A DNA stretch of 14,508 nucleotides. It comes from Methanobacteriota archaeon. Its GTDB lineage: Archaea > Halobacteriota > Methanocellia > Methanocellales > Methanocellaceae. Every line of letters begins with the position of its first letter. Position 1 is the first letter of the stretch. Shown here piece after piece: positions 1 through 6,039 of the stretch. Below the pieces are notes generated by a model. The model saw only the letters and a program-made list of their open reading frames with translations, did no database searches and was not told the DNA's origin. The stretch lies in assembly GCA_023436075.1 (NCBI GenBank), contig JAEZKS010000044.1, forward strand, positions 1 to 14,508, given 5' to 3'. The translations under genes and the position numbers were made by a program.

Positions 1-18
1 ATTATACATAGTGATAAA

Positions 19-324
19 ATGGCTGAAGCGACTGTCGAAGAGATCACCGGCTTTATCAGCGGCAACGTAAAGCGAAAGCAAATCCTCGACGTGCTGGATA
101 AAAACGGCAGCAAGACCACCGAAGACCTCCGGAAGATAACGAGGACGCCCAAGATCATAATGGAAAAAGTGCTGAAGGACATGGCGGAGCACGGCGTCAT
201 AATAAATCAAAACGATAGCTTCACACTAACGGAAAACGGCAAAAAAGCGGCGAACATTGTTTTCAGACAATCTAATAAGGGCAAGGCTCAAAAGTACGAC
301 TCGAACATACCGCGCGATATTTAA
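19..324 (+). CDS. small winged-helix DNA-binding protein
   Basis: A 101-residue soluble protein. Residues about 12-85 read as a winged helix: a first helix (KRKQILDVLDKNG), a second helix (TTEDLRKIT), a recognition-like helix (PKIIMEKVLKDMAEHGVI) and a short wing (NDSFTLTENGKKAA). This layout is common in archaeal ArsR/MarR-like mini-regulators. The tail after residue 85 is basic and polar, with no ligand-binding domain or cysteine cluster, so any effector is unknown. The start is the first ATG after a short A/T-rich leader, without a clear Shine-Dalgarno site. An A6T5 stretch directly after the stop could terminate it or serve as the TATA region of the next gene. Its target cannot be told from context. 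The fold call is from the pattern of the sequence; the regulatory role is inference. Confidence 0.75.
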   Translation: MAEATVEEITGFISGNVKRKQILDVLDKNGSKTTEDLRKITRTPKIIMEKVLKDMAEHGVIINQNDSFTLTENGKKAANIVFRQSNKGKAQKYDSNIPRDI

Positions 325-358
325 AAAATTTTTATGATTTATCGATCGGGACGTAGCT

Positions 359-754
359 ATGAAAACTGACAAGGATATAATTCGGCGCTATATCAAATCA
401 TACGAGACCGGCAACCTGGACAACATCAAGGCCTTTTTGCATCCTTCTCACGTCTATCATCCTCCGGGCGGTGGAGCGCCGACGAACGTCGAAGAACGGC
501 TCGACGACGAGGTATTTTTCTTCCGGGCATTTTCAGACATTAAGACGACCGTCGAAGACATCATTACGGAGGACGACAGGGTCGCCAGTCGCATAACGAT
601 GCGTTGCACCCACACGGGCGAATACCAGGGGATTCGGCCGACAAATAAGCGCATAGCTATCTCCTACACGGACTTCGTACACATCAAGGATAGCAAGATC
701 CTCGAGGAGTGGGCGGAGTTCGACATGATGAGCATCTTGAATCAACTACAATAG
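359..754 (+). CDS. SnoaL-like / NTF2-fold protein (ester cyclase-like)
   Basis: A 131-residue soluble protein with the SnoaL-like polyketide-cyclase layout. There is an N-terminal helix (IIRRYIKSYETGNLDNIKAFLHPSHVYHPP), a helical stretch with FFFRAFSDIKTTVEDII, then beta strands (DRVASRITMRCTHTGEYQGIRPTNKRIAISYTDFVHI) and the closing KILEEWAEFDMMSILNQL. The E-x-W-x-x-x-D near the C-terminus and the H-T-G-E-Y-Q-G-I-x-P-T-N-K-x-I stretch are typical of the ester cyclase/SnoaL family. Members bind small hydrophobic molecules in a cone-shaped pocket, and most have no assigned substrate. It is probably a single-gene unit, since the next gene follows after about 80 bases. A TATA-like A/T stretch at about 319-335 lies close to the start, so the leader would be very short. 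Family assignment is fairly sure; catalytic activity is unknown. Confidence 0.8.
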   Translation: MKTDKDIIRRYIKSYETGNLDNIKAFLHPSHVYHPPGGGAPTNVEERLDDEVFFFRAFSDIKTTVEDIITEDDRVASRITMRCTHTGEYQGIRPTNKRIAISYTDFVHIKDSKILEEWAEFDMMSILNQLQ

Positions 755-833
755 TACTGCTAAGTCGAGCTTAAACCATTTCTCCGCGACCTGTATTATC
801 TCTGGCGGGGCTATTGCAGTATTTATTTAAGCA

Positions 834-1727
834 ATGAGCGTTTACTATGGCTTTATGAAGCTGGCACGGGGAAGCTTGTTTCTTGGATTCGCTGGCGTGA
901 TTGGAGTCGTCCTGATTATTGCACTTGCGGCTGCCGTCGCCGACGGCAAGGTGCAGTCATCTCTGTCACCAGACGATAGCGGCGGAGATATCAGTCTGGG
1001 CGCTACGGGTAATAAGCCGGAGCCCGCGCAGCCGGTGGTCAAAACGGCGAACTATCCGGGAATACCCACAAGTTACGAAGCCAGCTTATCTCACCTGCGT
1101 TCTTATTCTTTCGGTTCCAGTCTCTATATTAGCCGCCTGACCCTGAACGATGACGGCACGATCACGGTCAAGGGCAGCGGCAGAGCCGATGGCAGCGGCT
1201 TCGGGCAGTATTCCTTTACCTGTACCGGAGGCCAGTGGTATAAGATCAAAGGAAAAGGCCATACGATCTACATAGATGGTACTGATCTTGCCGGAACGGT
1301 GTATGGATATACCAAGTACCTGGATTTGCAGTGGACGGATAACATTGCTACCATATCCGATCAAAACAGGATTTATAACGCGATGTCACTCCCGATCCAG
1401 AACGGCTACGGCGATAGTATCCTGGGTAAAGAACGCTACAACGACTGGGATGCGGGCTACGCGACCATGAGCGCGTCAGCCGACCTGCTCGCCCCGTACA
1501 TCGACTCGTGCGTGCCTGCAGGCACGGCCCGGCCATATGTCGAAAAAGGCTACACGGGACAGCAGGCTGTACCCTATATCGCCGGTAACGTGCCCGCCGA
1601 GACTGCCCTGCAATATTTGAACGCAAGCATCACATACGATGTAGCTAAACCTTATATCACGGCGGACATCCCGGTGGATATGGCGATAGACCTGATAAAG
1701 AAGAAGGGCGCATCGCCCGCAAAGTAA
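834..1727 (+). CDS. membrane-anchored extracytoplasmic protein with C-terminal 13-residue repeats
   Basis: A 297-residue protein of unknown function. Residues about 13-36 form one hydrophobic helix (LGFAGVIGVVLIIALAAAVA), giving a signal anchor. It is followed by a low-complexity polar linker (about 40-70) and a middle region of beta-rich character (about 85-180) with a lone Cys130. From residue 219 to 296 the protein consists of six tandem 13-residue units of the form A-x-P-Y-I-x-x-x-V-P-x-x-x, the last one degenerate. The annotated start gives MSVYYGF; a second ATG at 855 (MKLARG) is also possible and sits better relative to the TATA-like stretch at 821-829. No Shine-Dalgarno site is seen at either. 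A T7-A-T4 stretch follows the stop. It converges with the next gene. I do not recognise the family. Confidence 0.75.
   Translation: MSVYYGFMKLARGSLFLGFAGVIGVVLIIALAAAVADGKVQSSLSPDDSGGDISLGATGNKPEPAQPVVKTANYPGIPTSYEASLSHLRSYSFGSSLYISRLTLNDDGTITVKGSGRADGSGFGQYSFTCTGGQWYKIKGKGHTIYIDGTDLAGTVYGYTKYLDLQWTDNIATISDQNRIYNAMSLPIQNGYGDSILGKERYNDWDAGYATMSASADLLAPYIDSCVPAGTARPYVEKGYTGQQAVPYIAGNVPAETALQYLNASITYDVAKPYITADIPVDMAIDLIKKKGASPAK
1488..1721 (+). repeat. six tandem 39-bp (13-codon) coding repeats
   Basis: Translated units in register are LAPYIDSCVPAGT, ARPYVEKGYTGQQ, AVPYIAGNVPAET, ALQYLNASITYDV, AKPYITADIPVDM and AIDLIKKKGASPA. The period is exactly 13 residues with no gaps. A at unit position 1 or 2, P-Y at 3-4 and a hydrophobic residue at 5 and 9 are kept, while the DNA itself is strongly diverged. 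That indicates old duplication held by protein structure rather than recent slippage. A less clear seventh unit may precede them (DAGYATMSASADL, residues 206-218). Confidence 0.8.
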
Positions 1728-1755
1728 CATCATATAGAACGCAAGGGGTCACTCA

Positions 1756-1767
1756 TTTTTTTATTTT
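1756..1767 (+). terminator. oligo-T terminator
   Basis: Seven T, one A and four T on the plus strand, about 30 bases after the stop of the repeat protein. Archaeal RNA polymerase terminates at such T-runs without needing a hairpin. No matching T-run is seen for the convergent gene on the other strand. Confidence 0.55.
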
Positions 1768-1819
1768 CGGGCTTTTACTATCATCTATGCGGATTCCTTG
1801 CATGTCGATGATGTTGCGC

Positions 1820-2593
1820 CTACATCATGATTGTCATATTTACGGTCTCCGGGCCGTCGTTTTTTAGCACGATGTAGTAGCTCCGGCTGAAATCGAAGTC
1901 CGGCCAGTTGCCTGTATCATAAACCGGCTGTCGCTTGACGGAGGCGTTCACCGACCATCCCGGGTAAATTGTATGCGTGCCATCCATTACCGTTGGCATG
2001 CCAGTATTGGTATCGTTATATTCTGCCGGCTCGAAGCTGCTGCCAGCTTTCACACGCGACAGGTTCGATTCGTCGACGATAAACGGGTATATCCGGGCGT
2101 TATCTGGGGAAATCTTGTGGATTGTCCCCCAGAATGTCTGGACACCGAACTCTTCGCCCATGCCCGGGCCAGCCATTATGGGGCCGTACAGGCTGTGATA
2201 GTAGCTCGCACCTGGCGGCAGAGTGATATCGAACGAGCCCGGAGAGCCCCGGTATGAGTACCATTCGCCACCGATGACCTTGCTCAGGTTCATGTCGACA
2301 AAAGCGACGTAGCGGTCTGGACCGAACATATGGCCCTGCGAAGATATGTTCACGGTATAAAGCATATCGCTGATCCCGATGAATCCGGAGTTGACGTTCT
2401 GGCTTCCCGGTGTCACGCTGATTATCTCATAGTTGCCCTGGTTGTTGGCGATGGTGGTTTTCAGTCCCTGGTCGGCCAGGGCAATGCTGACCGCACGATC
2501 GTCTTCGCTTGAATGCTGTGGCATTACGGCGAGGCCAATCACCACACAGATGGCGGCGATGGCCAGCAAGCAGACGAGGATGAAGCGGTCCAT
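1820..2593 (-). CDS. signal-anchored extracytoplasmic protein, unknown function
   Basis: A 257-residue protein that I do not recognise. Residues 4-24 (FILVCLLAIAAICVVIGLAVM) form a signal peptide or membrane anchor, and the rest is polar and beta-rich, so it should face outside. It carries six N-x-S/T sequons (for example VNISS, MNLSK, SNLSR, YNDTN, VNASV, VNMTI), which is a high density and fits an archaeal N-glycosylated envelope protein. Gly/Pro/Tyr-rich stretches (about 105-150) and the absence of cysteines in the exported part suggest a compact beta domain. No catalytic motif is visible. It converges with the repeat protein at 834-1727, which is also membrane-anchored; whether the two work together is not shown. 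Confidence 0.7.
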   Translation of the reverse strand: MDRFILVCLLAIAAICVVIGLAVMPQHSSEDDRAVSIALADQGLKTTIANNQGNYEIISVTPGSQNVNSGFIGISDMLYTVNISSQGHMFGPDRYVAFVDMNLSKVIGGEWYSYRGSPGSFDITLPPGASYYHSLYGPIMAGPGMGEEFGVQTFWGTIHKISPDNARIYPFIVDESNLSRVKAGSSFEPAEYNDTNTGMPTVMDGTHTIYPGWSVNASVKRQPVYDTGNWPDFDFSRSYYIVLKNDGPETVNMTIMM

Positions 2594-2703
2594 AGTTTAG
2601 AGTTTGATCATGCCCGTAATAAACGTTATCGCATATCAATGAACTATTATAGTTTTAAATGAACGAGCTCGCTGATCGGACGGCGTTCTCGAATTCATTA
2701 ATT

Positions 2704-3039
2704 TTAAAATTTAAACATTTTTTCATAGTCGGAATGTGATAGCCAATCAACAATAATGATCAGTTGTTTGTTCTCTTCACGAGCCAGAAAATAGATCAAT
2801 CGCCATGAGCCCGTCAAATTCCAGATGAAAAATGTTCTGTTCCCAAACTTTTTCAGATATGTTCCAGGTATCAATTCCTTTTTTATCGCTCTGCCGCGAG
2901 CCGGATAAGTGACAAGCTTTTCTTTGATTGTCCGTTCGATGATGCTAAACAACTTTTTGTCTTCCGAAGAAGATGACTCTCGCAAGTCATAAAACCGATC
3001 TCGTAACGTGATGTCTACGAATCTTGCCTCGAAAGTCAT
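2704..3039 (-). CDS. RelE/ParE-superfamily toxin-like protein
   Basis: A 111-residue protein with the RelE/ParE mRNA-interferase layout: two N-terminal helices (about 8-45); the stretch PARGRAIKKELIP; then a four-strand sheet including RTFFIWNLTGSWRLIYFL and KQLIIIVDWLSHSDYEKMF. The W-R-L-I-Y core strand and the C-terminal S-H-x-D-Y-E-K-x-F are hallmarks of archaeal members. Known members cut mRNA on the ribosome, and some inhibit gyrase; the target here cannot be told. The gene follows a small winged-helix-like gene (3454-3110) on the same strand after 70 bases, giving the usual antitoxin-then-toxin order. An A/T-rich stretch at 3056-3072 could give the toxin its own promoter. The family is fairly sure; toxicity is inference. 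Confidence 0.8.
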   Translation of the reverse strand: MTFEARFVDITLRDRFYDLRESSSSEDKKLFSIIERTIKEKLVTYPARGRAIKKELIPGTYLKKFGNRTFFIWNLTGSWRLIYFLAREENKQLIIIVDWLSHSDYEKMFKF

Positions 3040-3109
3040 ACAATGCCTTATTTACATTAATATGAAATAAACGCATAAAACAGTTGCGGTCGCCGCTGTA
3101 GGTAAAGTT

Positions 3110-3454
3110 CTATTTTATTGACAGGTCGTCCCTGTGGTAGTATTGACGCACGATCTCCGGGTCCCAGATCCAGACAATGATGCCCTCCCTGTCAAGAACG
3201 ATTTTTCCCGATTCCATCAAATAATCGATGATCTTCTTGTAGTTCTGGTACATCATCTTTTTAGGTAAATGTTCCCAGAGCGCTCGTCTCTTATACTCCC
3301 CGCTGTGGGTTTTTATGAACTCTTCGACCATTTTGATAGTGTCGAGCCTGGGCTGGTTATTAGGCTTATACTTTTTAGGTTCAGTGCTTCGATCTTCGAT
3401 GGCATTGTCCATGTGCTGTACATGCTGTCGATCATCAGTTGAAATTTCTAGCAT
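3110..3454 (-). CDS. small winged-helix-like protein, candidate antitoxin or regulator of the RelE-like toxin
   Basis: A 114-residue protein. Residues 1-35 are polar and look disordered. Residues about 38-105 look like a winged helix: TIKMVEEFIKTHSGEYKRRALWEHLP, MMYQNYKKIIDYLMESGKIVLD, and a wing reading REGIIVWIWDPEIVRQYY. Similar small proteins with an L-P-K-K-x-M-Y-Q-x-x-K-x-I-x-D-Y-L core are common in methanogen genomes, usually without a function. The start has GGAAGGT upstream, with a GAGG closer in. A minus-strand TATA-like stretch sits at about 3498-3510. Its place just upstream of a RelE-type gene suggests antitoxin or autorepressor function. That is inference from order and size only; it does not resemble the usual RelB or Phd antitoxins. 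Confidence 0.65.
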   Translation of the reverse strand: MLEISTDDRQHVQHMDNAIEDRSTEPKKYKPNNQPRLDTIKMVEEFIKTHSGEYKRRALWEHLPKKMMYQNYKKIIDYLMESGKIVLDREGIIVWIWDPEIVRQYYHRDDLSIK

Positions 3455-3632
3455 GCCTCAATTACCTTCCATGTCATATTAGATGATATAACATATGGAT
3501 ATTTAAGTTTATCTATCTGCAAATAAATATGGTTAAAACTAATCTGCTAAAATTACGCTAAATGGATTCCTAACATGATCGACGCAGGCATCTGATATCC
3601 AGTCTGACATTTCATCATCTCGCGAGTTCAGG

Positions 3633-3947
3633 CTACTTTTGACGCCTGGATAATGCCTTGTTTACCTGTTCGGCTCGCTTCTGAATTTTAACTTGCTCCT
3701 TCCTGACTTTTAGATACGCATTGATATCCATGTACAGATCGCCGACGTTCTTCAACTCCTCCTTGACTTTTCCAAGGTCGAACTGCTCATCCATGTCAGC
3801 CCTGTTGTTATAAGTCGAGATCACGTCCTGGACGATCTGGCAGTGATCTCCCATCCGGCTGGCGCATCGTGATACTTCCTCGTCTATGTATCGCACCGGG
3901 TCTTTTTCGCTTTCCAGTCTTGCTTTGATCTGTTGTGCGGTGATCAT
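3633..3947 (-). CDS. small helical (coiled-coil-like) protein, unknown function
   Basis: A 104-residue protein that I do not recognise. It is nearly all charged helix, with the heptad-like C-terminal half INAYLKVRKEQVKIQKRAEQVNKALSRR ending in a basic tail. It has two cysteines (Cys28 and Cys36 in SRCASRMGDHCQIV) but no metal-binding spacing that I would trust. No membrane segment or signal is present. It is divergent from the 54-residue gene at 4019 across 71 bases holding a dense A/T stretch that may carry promoters in both directions. Coding potential is supported by length, lack of a better frame and a well-placed start; the role is unknown. Confidence 0.6.
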   Translation of the reverse strand: MITAQQIKARLESEKDPVRYIDEEVSRCASRMGDHCQIVQDVISTYNNRADMDEQFDLGKVKEELKNVGDLYMDINAYLKVRKEQVKIQKRAEQVNKALSRRQK

Positions 3948-3970
3948 GACAATCCATCAAATGACGTGCG

Positions 3971-3990
3971 ATAATATAAATTATAAGTAC
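3971..3990 (+). promoter_or_regulatory. TATA-like region of a divergent promoter
   Basis: The stretch ATAATATAAATTATAAGT lies in the 71-base gap between divergent genes (3947 on minus, 4019 on plus). Its centre is about 40 bases before the plus-strand ATG and 33 before the minus-strand ATG, which suits TATA boxes reading outward in both directions with short leaders. Confidence 0.4.
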
Positions 3991-4018
3991 AATGAAAACC
4001 TCGTTATGATTGCCGGAA

Positions 4019-4183
4019 ATGGCCGTAAAATATACGGGGATAGAAATGAAAGAAAAAGTTTATGCCCGCGAAGAGGTCGCACTAGTGAAAAAGGGCGTTG
4101 ATGACATAATGAGAAAAATTAAGAGCGGCGAGGTAAAAACGATGCCTTATAGTGAGGTCAGAGAAAAATTCGGCCTGAAATAG
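4019..4183 (+). CDS. 54-residue antitoxin-like protein (orphan)
   Basis: A short complete reading frame: ATG at 4019, TAG at 4181-4183. The product reads MAVKYTGIEMKEKVYAREEV, then a helical middle (ALVKKGVDDIMRKIKSGEVK) and TMPYSEVREKFGLK. The order K-G-x-D-D-I-x-x-x-I-K-x-G-x-V-x-x-x-x-x-E-V-x-x-x-x-G is the look of small RelB-like antitoxins: an N-terminal DNA-binding part and a charged helix that wraps the toxin. An internal ATG at 4046 has GGGGAT upstream and would give a 45-residue form. No toxin gene follows; 16 bases later the next gene ends on the opposite strand. A solitary antitoxin, or one acting on the toxin 1 kb away, are both possible. The family call is tentative. Confidence 0.55.
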   Translation: MAVKYTGIEMKEKVYAREEVALVKKGVDDIMRKIKSGEVKTMPYSEVREKFGLK

Positions 4184-4199
4184 CTGTCATCTCTCTTAT

Positions 4200-4568
4200 T
4201 CATACAGGGCCCGTAAGCGTAGGCAGTATCCATCCGACGATGGCAGTCACGATCCAGATGATAACCGCGGTCATGAGTGCTTTGAGCCAGCCGATATCGT
4301 ATAACATCCGCAATGCGATCAGCCACCCGACGCCCGCGATGATTGCGGCGATCAGGCCTTGTCCTATTAAAAAGTAAACGACAGCGTATATCAGCGTACC
4401 GATCACGGCCGCAATTAATGCCGTTTTTATGTCCTCCGTTTCACCGAGCAGCCTCGTGACAACATAAATTATGACCGTCGAGACGACCAGCGCGATGATA
4501 AACAGTAGTATGGACAGAATTAATGATGCCATAACCGCCCTCCGATTTGTTAAATCGTTACTCGACAT
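4200..4568 (-). CDS. small integral membrane protein, four predicted helices
   Basis: A 122-residue, strongly hydrophobic protein. Membrane segments run roughly over residues 12-38 (MASLILSILLFIIALVVSTVIIYVV), 46-70 (IKTALIAAVIGTLIYAVVYFLIGQG), 71-90 (LIAAIIAGVGWLIALRMLYD) and 93-117 (WLKALMTAVIIWIVTAIVGWILPT). Short polar loops separate them, including GETED between the first and second. There is no signal peptide apart from the first helix, and no transport or cofactor motif. Similar small membrane proteins occur in methanogens without assigned function. It is transcribed alone toward the antitoxin-like gene. A minus-strand TATA-like stretch at about 4577-4587 suggests a very short leader. 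Function unknown. Confidence 0.75.
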   Translation of the reverse strand: MSSNDLTNRRAVMASLILSILLFIIALVVSTVIIYVVTRLLGETEDIKTALIAAVIGTLIYAVVYFLIGQGLIAAIIAGVGWLIALRMLYDIGWLKALMTAVIIWIVTAIVGWILPTLTGPV

Positions 4569-4641
4569 GCACAGGCTTAAAATAAACGGCTATTAATCTT
4601 CACTAATAACTCTTTATGGCACTTTAATTGACGCCGGCTGA

Positions 4642-4657
4642 ACTGGGCAGCCCCAGT
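4642..4657. other. short perfect stem-loop in an intergenic stretch
   Basis: ACTGGG, loop CAGC, CCCAGT: a 6-bp stem with a 4-base loop. It lies between the membrane protein and the remnant HEPN tail. The rest of 4569-4748 shows no gene. It could be chance or part of an unrecognised terminator, since no T-run follows on either strand. Confidence 0.3.
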
Positions 4658-4748
4658 ACAAGCGGCTCGATAATCTTAACATCGTGCATTTTAATCGGTG
4701 GCAAGATGAACCGTCTACCGTGGCTCGTTCAGCGATGTCTCATTGGTA

Positions 4749-4880
4749 CTATTGAAATTTCGAGTTGAAGATCAAACGCGTTATCCTGACATATTCCCCT
4801 GCAACTCGAAAAGATTCTTCGGCTACCTCTTTTGAAACGTAGTAAGCGCGATATTTGCTTTCATTACGCATTCGCCTGTA
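4749..4880 (-). pseudogene. detached C-terminal helix of the HEPN protein (frameshifted)
   Basis: Reading the minus strand from about 4880 in the frame offset from the HEPN ORF gives Y-RRMRNESKYRAYY, then a helix VSKEVAEESFRVAGEYV, ending at a TAG at 4749-4751. This is the C-terminal part that HEPN proteins normally carry: the R-x-R-N...K-Y-R-x-Y element followed by a last helix. The annotated 124-residue HEPN ORF lacks it. Loss of one base (or gain of two) near 4878-4882 explains both: restored, the product would be about 149 residues, the usual HEPN size. The reading frame shift is seen directly; whether it is a real mutation or a sequence error cannot be told here. Confidence 0.75.
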
Positions 4881-5197
4881 TCGGTAAAATCATCAACCAG
4901 GCTCTCTCCATATTCCCGATAATTATCTTTGATAAATGCTACAGAAATCTCATGTGTATTTGGCGCCTTTGTATTGTAACCATCTGCTTTCATCAGGCAT
5001 TCTGCACAAGCTCTCAAAATATCATAATTGGCCTCGAAAATGTACTTGGCGTTTCCATCTTTTATGGCTACCTGATCGACCACAGATTTCACGAAAGATA
5101 GCCTGTTTTCCGCGTCCTCGATCAATGCGCGCGACAGTCCCTGGTCCTTCGAGACTTTTTCGACATCAGCGTTGTCCAGGTAATATTTGAAGCTCAT
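4823..5197 (-). CDS. HEPN-domain protein, truncated by frameshift
   Basis: A 124-residue product. Residues 20-105 match the HEPN four-helix layout: LSRALIEDAENRLSFVKSVV; then AKYIFEANYDILRACAECLMKADGY; then the conserved H in APNTHEISVAFI; then YREYGESLVDDF. After residue 106 the frame runs into a non-HEPN tail (TGECVMKANIALTTFQKR), while the expected RN...Y helix lies in another frame down to 4749. HEPN proteins paired with nucleotidyltransferases are usually RNase toxins, with the active R-N/x4-6-H or Y site in that last helix, so this product should lack RNase activity. It lies 16 bases after the HTH-nucleotidyltransferase gene on the same strand, the usual pairing. The domain call is firm; the loss of activity is inference. 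Confidence 0.8.
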   Translation of the reverse strand: MSFKYYLDNADVEKVSKDQGLSRALIEDAENRLSFVKSVVDQVAIKDGNAKYIFEANYDILRACAECLMKADGYNTKAPNTHEISVAFIKDNYREYGESLVDDFTDTGECVMKANIALTTFQKR

Positions 5198-5213
5198 CAG
5201 CCTTATCGCCAGT

Positions 5214-5843
5214 TCAGTTCACCTTCAGGTAGCCCGAGAGCACGATTCCATTTGCCAGACTATTGATGAAGTTCGAATTCTCCTCTCTGACATTCTTAAC
5301 AAGAGTAATACTTATTTTCTTATTAATGAAACTTTCGTACTTTTCCAGCTCCGGCATGTCCTCGCTATCAGTTACAATAGCCAGGTCGACGTCGCTCCTG
5401 TCGGTGTCTTCCCCCCGGGCATAGCTCCCGAACAGGAGGATACATTTCGGCGTATGATAAAACTCTTCGAGAGCCGACACGAGGCCGCAGGAATAGAGTG
5501 AATACAGGTTGAGCGACTTTTTAAGTGCAACGAACTTTTCGTTCTGGTAGTTGCCCGAATAGTTGCTAACGACGCCTGTCGGCATGACATTCAACAATCC
5601 CTCTTTGGTCAACGCGTCGAGGATGTACTTGGCTCCTCTTGGAGTCATGCCTATGCGTCTCGCGACTTCTCTTATGTGTATAGTGACGTGCGGCCCGCCG
5701 AAGAACAGCTTTAATATCCTTATCCAGTTTTCATGGTCGAGATCGTAAATGCCGGCCTGCGGCTCGTTATTATGAACTTTTTTCCTCTGCGGTCGCTTTG
5801 AAGTGGCTTTTCCTGGCGTCTTTACCGATGTTGAGGCTGGCAT
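5214..5843 (-). CDS. HTH-linked minimal nucleotidyltransferase, partner of the HEPN protein
   Basis: A 209-residue protein. The N-terminal 30 residues are basic and probably flexible. Residues 38-92 form a winged helix (WIRILKLFFGGPHVTIHIREVARRI, then GMTPRGAKYILDALTKEGLL). Residues 133-205 hold a nucleotidyltransferase core with the GSYARG motif (139-144) and the Asp pair D151/D153 in RSDVDLAIV. The third acid normally found as V-D-L-V is replaced by ISIT (about 177-180). In MntA-HepT systems the nucleotidyltransferase is the antitoxin and can AMPylate the HEPN toxin; here the missing third Asp makes catalysis uncertain, though direct binding or DNA-bound repression could remain. It is the first gene of a two-gene unit, starting at ATG 5843, with two inverted repeats directly upstream that are likely bound by its own HTH. 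Confidence 0.85.
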   Translation of the reverse strand: MPASTSVKTPGKATSKRPQRKKVHNNEPQAGIYDLDHENWIRILKLFFGGPHVTIHIREVARRIGMTPRGAKYILDALTKEGLLNVMPTGVVSNYSGNYQNEKFVALKKSLNLYSLYSCGLVSALEEFYHTPKCILLFGSYARGEDTDRSDVDLAIVTDSEDMPELEKYESFINKKISITLVKNVREENSNFINSLANGIVLSGYLKVN

Positions 5844-5863
5844 ATGTGCAATTTATTGCACAT
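5844..5863. promoter_or_regulatory. operator-like inverted repeat at the start of the nucleotidyltransferase gene
   Basis: Perfect 9-bp arms ATGTGCAAT and ATTGCACAT separated by TT, directly adjoining the ATG of the HTH-nucleotidyltransferase gene. Its placement between the predicted transcription start and the ATG would block transcription or initiation when bound. Confidence 0.65.
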
Positions 5864-5864
5864 G

Positions 5865-5905
5865 TGTTACATATATGTTACGCATGTAACATATAGTATA
5901 CATAA
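5865..5905. promoter_or_regulatory. TATA box with overlapping TGTTAC operator array
   Basis: TGTTAC occurs at 5865-5870 and again at 5876-5881, 11 bases apart (one helical turn). Its inverse GTAACA is at 5886-5891. The last two lie in a perfect 10-bp inverted repeat, TATATGTTAC / GTAACATATA, with a GCAT spacer (5872-5895). A minus-strand TATA-like sequence (TTATGTATACTATAT) at 5891-5905 abuts and overlaps it. A repressor here would shut off the nucleotidyltransferase-HEPN unit, which fits autoregulation by its own winged helix. Confidence 0.6.
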
Positions 5906-6005
5906 ACGTACAGTTGTAGTTATTTGGTTCAAGACCTGCTGGAGTCAACGGTTAGAACTCATATAAATTGCGCCTTCGGCGCTGGCGTTAGGTCGAGACT
6001 CAAGA

Positions 6006-6024
6006 GAACTTTTTTAGAAAGTTC
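6006..6024. other. short hairpin between the nucleotidyltransferase promoter and the tRNA gene
   Basis: Perfect 7-bp arms GAACTTT and AAAGTTC with loop TTTAG. It lies 26 bases past the tRNA 3' end in the tRNA's direction and has no T-run following it. A second small stem (GCGCC TTC GGCGC) lies at about 5970-5982. No gene is seen in 5906-6049; the stretch may hold processing or termination signals. Confidence 0.35.
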
Positions 6025-6039
6025 CCCCATGAGCCATTC

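Noticed and set aside
4860..4885. Programmed ribosomal frameshift in the HEPN gene
   Set aside because: I see no classic slippery heptamer or downstream structure at the junction; a simple one-base loss is enough. Not excluded, only less likely.
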